Source: JAAYZH01 sp964479695
GTDB taxonomy: Bacteria > Bacillota > Clostridia > Saccharofermentanales > Fastidiosipilaceae
Reading direction: 5' to 3'
DNA: 15,887 nt
Assembly: GCA_964479695.1 (NCBI GenBank)
Contig: CAYZSO010000044.1
Span: 1-15,887 of the forward strand
Below, piece after piece: positions 12,011 through 15,887 of this stretch (the stretch's first letter is position 1; every line of letters begins with the position of its first letter). The notes below the pieces were generated by a model. That model saw nothing but the letters and a program-made list of their open reading frames with translations, did not search any database and had not been told where the DNA came from. A program made the position numbers and the translations under genes.

Positions 12011-13582
12011 ATGAGAAAGAAAATCAGCCGCATTCTGTCACTAGCCTTGGCAGCGGCCTTGTTCCTGTCAGCTTGTCAGAGTTCAAACACTACACAAGGA
12101 AATACTGACACGACCGAAGGAACCGGGGCTACATCGACAGAATTCAAAGAAAAACTTGTCTGGGGCCAAGGCGCTGACATCACGTCACTCGATCCGCATA
12201 TCGGCAAAGAGACGCCTGCTGTCCAAGTTACTCAGCAGATCTTCGACACGCTGACCACGTTTGACGATAACGGCGATGTGGTTCCTCAGATTGCGGAATC
12301 CTGGGAACAACCGGACAATCAAACTACGATCTTTAAGATCCGTGATGGCATCAAGTTTCATGATGGCACAACGGTGACTCCAGAAGACGTGAAGTTCTCG
12401 TTGGAGCGCGCCATTGCCTCGACGGCCGTTGCTTATATTGTTGACTTCATTGACACGGTTACCGTTGTTGATGAGAGCCATGTGGAAGTTAAGACCAAAG
12501 CCCCCTACGGCCCAATTCTTCGCAATCTCGCTGTACCGTTCTCGGCGATTGTTCCGAAAGCATATGTCGAGAAAATGGAGTCCGAAGGCAAAGAATTTGC
12601 CACCGCGCCTGTAGGTTCGGGGCCTTACAAGTTTGTCGAGTGGAAGCAAGGGAACAGCGCTACGCTTGAGGCTTTTGCAGACTATTACGCTGGTGCACCG
12701 CTGACTCCAACGCTTGAAATGAGAGTCATTCCCGATGCGGCTCAGCGGACAATCGCTCTGGAAACCGGTGACATTGACCTGTCTTTTGACATCCAACCGA
12801 ATGACATCAGCAAAATTAATGATAATAGCGACCTCGTGTACATTCAGCCTGACCCGATGACTGCCTTCTATCTGGCATTCAATGTGGAGAAGGAACCGCT
12901 GAACAACGCGAAAGTGCGTCAGGCCATTCGCCACGCCATAAACACCGATACCATTGTTGAAGCGATGCTCTACGGCAATGGCCAAAGCGCAGGCTCACTC
13001 GTTGCTCCCCTCGTTTTTGGTTACCCGGGAACCGCTCCTTACACCTATGATGTTGAGAAGGCCAAGCAACTCTTGACCGAAGCCGGTTACCCGAATGGTT
13101 TCAGCATCAAACTGGCTGTCAATGACAATCAGGGACGTGTTGAGGTTTGTAACGTCATCCAGGGTATGCTGCAGGAAGTCGGCATTGACGTCCAAGTGGA
13201 TATCACGGAATTCGGCAGCTTCATCCAAACGACCTCATCCGGTGAACATGACATGGCCTATATGGGCTGGGTCACTTCCACATTTGATGCGGATTATACG
13301 TTCTATTCTTTGGTCCATTCTTCACAGATGGGCGCACCCGGAAACCGCGCTTTCTACAACAATCCTGCTGCAGACGCCGCGATCATGAAGGGCAGAAATT
13401 CCATTGACGACAACGTGCGCCTGGAAGCATACAAAGAACTGGATCAGATCTTGCAAGAAGACATGCCTTATGCACCGCTTCTGTACACCTCGGTGAACGC
13501 AGCCTCCAGCAAGAAGGTCGTTAATTTCGTCGCTGACCCGATCGGCTACCATAAGCTGGATAAAGTTCAGGTCGGCCGCTAA
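12011..13582 (+). CDS. Peptide-type ABC transporter substrate-binding lipoprotein (SBP family 5)
   Basis: Extracellular receptor that delivers substrate to DppBCDF. The signal peptide has basic residues 2-7, a hydrophobic core (8-19) and the lipobox LSAC with Cys22 as the lipid-modified residue. A Ser/Thr/Gly linker (about 23-44) precedes the SBP_bac_5 fold, shown by LVWGQGADITSLDPH, the GIKFHDGTTVTPEDVKFSLER family signature and VRQAIRHAINTD. The 523 residues are the usual length. AGGAGGG eight bases before ATG is one of the strongest ribosome sites in the window, as expected for a subunit needed in excess. Being last in the operon is unusual, since it is often first. Ligand class (dipeptide, oligopeptide, nickel, glutathione or sugar) cannot be read. 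Confidence 0.93.
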   Translation: MRKKISRILSLALAAALFLSACQSSNTTQGNTDTTEGTGATSTEFKEKLVWGQGADITSLDPHIGKETPAVQVTQQIFDTLTTFDDNGDVVPQIAESWEQPDNQTTIFKIRDGIKFHDGTTVTPEDVKFSLERAIASTAVAYIVDFIDTVTVVDESHVEVKTKAPYGPILRNLAVPFSAIVPKAYVEKMESEGKEFATAPVGSGPYKFVEWKQGNSATLEAFADYYAGAPLTPTLEMRVIPDAAQRTIALETGDIDLSFDIQPNDISKINDNSDLVYIQPDPMTAFYLAFNVEKEPLNNAKVRQAIRHAINTDTIVEAMLYGNGQSAGSLVAPLVFGYPGTAPYTYDVEKAKQLLTEAGYPNGFSIKLAVNDNQGRVEVCNVIQGMLQEVGIDVQVDITEFGSFIQTTSSGEHDMAYMGWVTSTFDADYTFYSLVHSSQMGAPGNRAFYNNPAADAAIMKGRNSIDDNVRLEAYKELDQILQEDMPYAPLLYTSVNAASSKKVVNFVADPIGYHKLDKVQVGR

Positions 13583-13669
13583 GCACGATCGCCGCGCTAT
13601 CGCCGCGCTATTGACACGCTATCGCCGCACGATTTCCACGCTAACGCCGCACGATCGCCGCGCTATCGC
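13582..13669. repeat. 11-bp tandem array, eight units, directly after the lipoprotein stop codon
   Basis: Eight consecutive 11-bp units with consensus CGCGCTATCGC begin at the last base of the stop codon. Units two and eight are identical (CGCGCTATCGC); others include CACGCTATCGC, CGCACGATCGC, CGCGCTATTGA and CGCACGATTTC. The array is GC-rich, lies in transcribed non-coding DNA, and its period equals about one DNA helical turn (also one A-form RNA turn). The last unit forms the 5' arm of the hairpin at 13666-13698. Confidence 0.8.
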
Positions 13670-13698
13670 CTCTGACTGAGTTTACTTCGCAGAGGCGA
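13666..13698 (+). promoter_or_regulatory. Leader hairpin upstream of the creatininase-family gene
   Basis: TCGCCTCTG (13666-13674) pairs perfectly with CAGAGGCGA (13690-13698) around a 15-nt loop. No T-run follows, so it is not a terminator. Its 5' side, CCTCTGA (13669-13675), can alternatively pair over seven bases (one wobble) with TCGGAGG (13714-13720), the 5' arm of the terminator. This suits an antiterminator, but the alternative pairing is short and could be chance. Confidence 0.45.
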
Positions 13699-13712
13699 AT
13701 AGACAAAATAAT

Positions 13713-13757
13713 TTCGGAGGATGAGGACCTTAGGGTTCTCGTTCTCTGGATTTTTTT
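13713..13757 (+). terminator. Strong intrinsic terminator, probably an attenuator for the creatininase-M42 genes
   Basis: TTCGGAGGATGAGGACC (13713-13729) pairs with GGTTCTCGTTCTCTGGA (13734-13750) over 17 consecutive pairs, five of them G-T wobbles, around a TTAG loop. Seven T follow (13751-13757). It ends the dpp transcript, yet it lies only 20 bp before the creatininase ATG and leaves no room for a promoter after it. The 3' arm (GGTTCTC, 13734-13740) can instead pair with GAGAACC (13765-13771), which overlaps the ribosome site AAAGGAG. Either structure would lower expression of the hydrolase. Confidence 0.75.
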
Positions 13758-13777
13758 CATAAAGGAGAACCATTTCT

Positions 13778-14545
13778 ATGAGACTGGAAGAGGCCCGTTG
13801 GCCGCAAGTTGAAGAGTATTTCAAGAACCATGATACAGTGTTGATCTCGATCGGCAGTATCGAGTCCCACGGTGTCCACATGCCTCTGGGCGTTGACACC
13901 TTGATCCCCACGCATCTTCTCAAAATGATTGAAGGCCGCACCGACGTCCTGATGACTCCGGTCTTGCCCTTCGGCGCCTGTGAAACTTTGGCCCCTTATC
14001 CGGGCACAATCAACCTCGGTGGCGAGCTCGTTTATCAGCTCCTGGGTCAGGTTTGCAATGAGCTCTACCGGCACGGTGCACGTCACTTCATCATCCTGAA
14101 CGGCCACGGCGGTAACATCAAGAGCATCGAGCGTGTCGGGACTGATTTGCGGGCCAAAGGCGCCTTACTCGCTATCTGCAACTGGTGGCTCATGGCTTGG
14201 GATATGAATCCGGCTTGGAAGGGTGGTCATGGCGGTGGTGAGGAGACAGCGGCAATCTTGGGTATCAATCCTGATCTGGTCGATAAATCCCTCTACGGTG
14301 GTGACCTCGTCTTAAAGGACGTTTCTCCGGAACTCAAAGCCACTGGCTTCAACTCCGTCGAATACAAGGGCGTCACCGTCAACGTTGTCCGCTATGTTAC
14401 CGAAATTACGGACAGCGGCTGGATCGGCCCTGACCACCCGAATACAGCGACCGAAGAATGGGGCAAAGAAATGCTCCAAGCAACCGCCGATTACCTGGTG
14501 GATTTCATCGATGCCTTTGGCCGCGTTTCTCTGGAAATACAATAA
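13778..14545 (+). CDS. Creatininase-family amidohydrolase
   Basis: Metal-dependent hydrolase of the creatininase family, whose members open or cleave amide bonds in small cyclic or N-formyl compounds. The 255 residues carry the family metal ligands: Glu29, His31 and Asp40 in GSIESHGVHMPLGVDT, His110 in LNGHGGN, and the HGGGEET motif (151-157) with Glu155/Glu156. The spacing of Glu29, His31 and Asp40 matches the Glu34, His36 and Asp45 of the Pseudomonas creatininase. Substrate is open: other members include MftE of mycofactocin synthesis and the FAPy deformylase ArfB, but the partner genes of those pathways are absent. Its place between a peptide importer and an M42 aminopeptidase suggests work on imported peptides or cyclic amides. 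The ribosome site AAAGGAG is ten bases upstream, rather far. It depends on read-through of the terminator before it. Confidence 0.88.
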   Translation: MRLEEARWPQVEEYFKNHDTVLISIGSIESHGVHMPLGVDTLIPTHLLKMIEGRTDVLMTPVLPFGACETLAPYPGTINLGGELVYQLLGQVCNELYRHGARHFIILNGHGGNIKSIERVGTDLRAKGALLAICNWWLMAWDMNPAWKGGHGGGEETAAILGINPDLVDKSLYGGDLVLKDVSPELKATGFNSVEYKGVTVNVVRYVTEITDSGWIGPDHPNTATEEWGKEMLQATADYLVDFIDAFGRVSLEIQ

Positions 14546-14613
14546 GTAAACTTTTCGATTTCTCCCACAACAGAGAAAAGGGAAGAGGCAGTAGCTAAAT
14601 AGAAAGATGTAGT

Positions 14614-15693
14614 ATGGATAAAGCAGAATCAATACGCTTGCTTGAGGACCTCTCAAACGCCAATGGCGTTTCCGGTTTCGAGGACGAAGTGGTTTCGACC
14701 CTTCGCAGATACACAGAAGGCCTAGGCAGCCAAGAAGAGAATAGTGTCCGAAACTTCTATGTGGATCGCAAAGAAAACACCGGCAATCGCCCGGTCGTCA
14801 TGCTGGATGCCCATTCGGACGAAGTCGGTTTCATCGTCCAAGCCATTATGCCTAATGGCCTGCTCCGTTTCTTAAGCCTCGGCCGCTGGGTTGAATCCAA
14901 CGTGCCGGCCCATCTGGTCCGCGTCAGAAATAAGTGGGGCACCTACGTGAAGGGCCTCATCGCCAGTCGTCCGCCGCATTTTACGGCGGTCGAAGATCTA
15001 GGGAAGACCCCCAAGCTCAGCGAAATGGTCATCGACATCGGCTCTAGCTCCTACGAGGAGACCGTGGAAACCTATGGCATCCAAATTGGCGCTCCCATCG
15101 TCCCGGATGTGACCTTTACCCCCATGGACCATCGTGAAGATCACTTCATCGGAAAGGCCTTTGATTGCCGTATCGGATGTGCTGCCGAAGTGATGACACT
15201 CCATGACTTAGCCGGAGAAGAACTGGCCGTCGATGTTGTCGGCGCCTTTTCTTCACAAGAGGAGGTCGGTGTCCGCGGTGCAAAAGTCAGCGTCAATCGC
15301 GTGAAGCCAGATCTGGCCATCGTTTTCGAAGGCTGCCCCGCAGATGATACCTTCAGTGAGCCTTACATGATCCAGACTGCCCTCGGTAAAGGCCCCATGC
15401 TCCGCCATTTTGACGTCTCCATGATCACCAATCCGCGTTTCCAGCGCTATGCCCTGGATCTCGCTGCGTCGCAAGGCATCCCATGCCAAGACTCCGTTCG
15501 CAGCGGTGGCGGCACCGATGGTTCCGTCATCCATCTGGCTGAGCAGGGAATCCCCACAATCGTTATCGGCGTACCGGTTCGCTATGTGCACACCCATTAT
15601 GGCATCAGTTGCTACCACGACATGGCAGCCGCTTCCGCACTCGCAGCAGCCATTTGCCGCGACATCACGGCAGAGAAGATCGCTTCGTTCTAA
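14614..15693 (+). CDS. M42-family metallo-aminopeptidase (glutamyl aminopeptidase/FrvX-like)
   Basis: Cytoplasmic di-metal aminopeptidase of family M42, usually a large dodecameric particle that trims short peptides. In its 359 residues the ligands are His67 (with Asp69) in LDAHSDEVGF, bridging Asp184 in FDCRIG, catalytic Glu216 with ligand Glu217 in SSQEEVGVRG, Glu239 in IVFEGCPADD, and His326 in VRYVHTHYG. GGGTDGSVIHL and the opening LSNANGVSGFEDEV are typical. Two departures are a cysteine where most members have asparagine (DNRIG becomes DCRIG) and Glu239 at a site often filled by Asp; neither removes a metal ligand. The ribosome site is weak (GAAAG about nine bases before ATG). A 68-bp gap separates it from the creatininase gene, with no promoter seen, so I place them in one transcript ending at the terminator at 15720. 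Peptide import followed by this enzyme is a coherent route to amino acids. Confidence 0.92.
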   Translation: MDKAESIRLLEDLSNANGVSGFEDEVVSTLRRYTEGLGSQEENSVRNFYVDRKENTGNRPVVMLDAHSDEVGFIVQAIMPNGLLRFLSLGRWVESNVPAHLVRVRNKWGTYVKGLIASRPPHFTAVEDLGKTPKLSEMVIDIGSSSYEETVETYGIQIGAPIVPDVTFTPMDHREDHFIGKAFDCRIGCAAEVMTLHDLAGEELAVDVVGAFSSQEEVGVRGAKVSVNRVKPDLAIVFEGCPADDTFSEPYMIQTALGKGPMLRHFDVSMITNPRFQRYALDLAASQGIPCQDSVRSGGGTDGSVIHLAEQGIPTIVIGVPVRYVHTHYGISCYHDMAAASALAAAICRDITAEKIASF

Positions 15694-15719
15694 GCCGCTT
15701 CATTCACATAATTCACGTC

Positions 15720-15757
15720 ATCCCGGCTCCAGGCTCTTTCGCCTGACCGGGATTTTT
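15720..15757 (+). terminator. Intrinsic terminator of the dpp-creatininase-M42 unit
   Basis: ATCCCGGCTCCAGGC and GCCTGACCGGGAT pair as ATCCCGG/CCGGGAT and CAGGC/GCCTG with a small internal bulge around a TCTTTC loop; a run of T follows (15752-15757). It lies 27 bp after the M42 stop codon. Confidence 0.85.
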
Positions 15758-15765
15758 TCTACCCT

Positions 15766-15775
15766 TTTGGCCAAA
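15766..15775. repeat. TTTGGCCAAA palindrome, copy 6
   Basis: Perfect copy of the 10-bp palindrome, eight bases after the T-run of the terminator. The bases after it (GCCGC) resemble those after the copy at 4343 (GCCGA) and the copy at 1566 (GCGAC). Confidence 0.6.
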
Positions 15776-15875
15776 GCCGCAGCGCCACAAGTGTCCCGCC
15801 TTCGTTTATCGCAGCTCCTTGTATCTTACTGTCCTGATTAACGGACTTTACACTCGATTCAGAACGTCTCGAACG

Positions 15876-15884
15876 TGGTATGAT
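15876..15884 (+). promoter_or_regulatory. Candidate extended -10 promoter at the right edge
   Basis: TGG followed by TATGAT (five of six) makes an extended -10; no clear -35 is seen. A direct repeat GAACG-TCTC-GAACG (15862-15875) lies immediately upstream. The gene it would drive is outside the window. Confidence 0.35.
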
Positions 15885-15887
15885 TAG

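Noticed and set aside
12185..12985. 266-residue minus-strand open frame
   Set aside because: Antisense to the substrate-binding lipoprotein, whose family motifs run through the same stretch. No ribosome site or recognisable motif.
13611..13639. Perfect TTGACA as a -35 box for the creatininase gene
   Set aside because: No -10-like sequence lies at 15-19 bp, and the hexamer arises from a diverged unit of the 11-bp array.
13721..13762. 13-codon leader peptide ATG...TAA just before the creatininase gene
   Set aside because: GGAGG abuts the ATG with no spacing, and the whole frame is the terminator hairpin itself. The codons show no control-amino-acid run beyond Phe/Ser from the T-rich stem.
14546..14613. 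Terminator between the creatininase and M42 genes
   Set aside because: TTTCTC and GAGAAA can pair (6 bp), but no T-run follows. Read-through to the M42 gene is expected.
15862..15875. LexA/SOS box near the right edge (GAACGTCTCGAACG)
   Set aside because: The second half is GAACG, a direct repeat, whereas the Gram-positive LexA site needs an inverted GTTC.

Overview
The window looks like a chromosomal segment of a mid-GC Gram-positive bacterium, most likely a clostridial Firmicute. The grounds are strong GGAGG-type ribosome binding sites, sigma-A-like promoters, a lipobox-type substrate-binding lipoprotein, a TVP38-type membrane protein and an archaeal/fungal-type aspartate-semialdehyde dehydrogenase. 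The taxon is an inference and cannot be fixed below class. I see no phage genes, insertion sequences, CRISPR array, tRNA or rRNA.

Layout. Positions 1-582 hold no gene. They carry a leftward promoter-like element with a 17-bp palindrome at the edge, several short direct repeats, and a very good promoter (522-550) for an unrecognised tail-anchored protein (583-1434). Convergent to it is a tyrosine recombinase (2687-1608, minus) with a repeat-built C-terminal tail. Divergent from the recombinase is a TVP38/TMEM64 membrane protein (2811-3800). Then come asd (4032-5129) and a GH13 alpha-amylase-family enzyme (5214-6611), each with its own promoter. A DegT-like PLP enzyme lies on the minus strand (7805-6708).

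The right half is one rightward transcription unit: dppB-dppC-dppD-dppF-lipoprotein (8066-13582), a peptide/nickel-type ABC importer whose binding-protein gene comes last. It is followed by a 195-bp leader-like gap, a creatininase-family amidohydrolase (13778-14545) and an M42 metallo-aminopeptidase (14614-15693), closed by an intrinsic terminator (15720-15757). I infer uptake of peptides or related amides, then cytoplasmic hydrolysis. A strong intrinsic terminator (13713-13757) sits only 20 bp before the creatininase start, and its 3' arm can also pair with that gene's ribosome binding site. The two hydrolases are therefore probably expressed by controlled read-through.

A second theme is the density of short tandem repeats. 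Arrays inside genes have periods divisible by three (9, 12, 15, 18 bp), while most arrays between genes do not (8, 11, 19, 22, 31 bp). The palindrome TTTGGCCAAA also occurs six times, far above chance.
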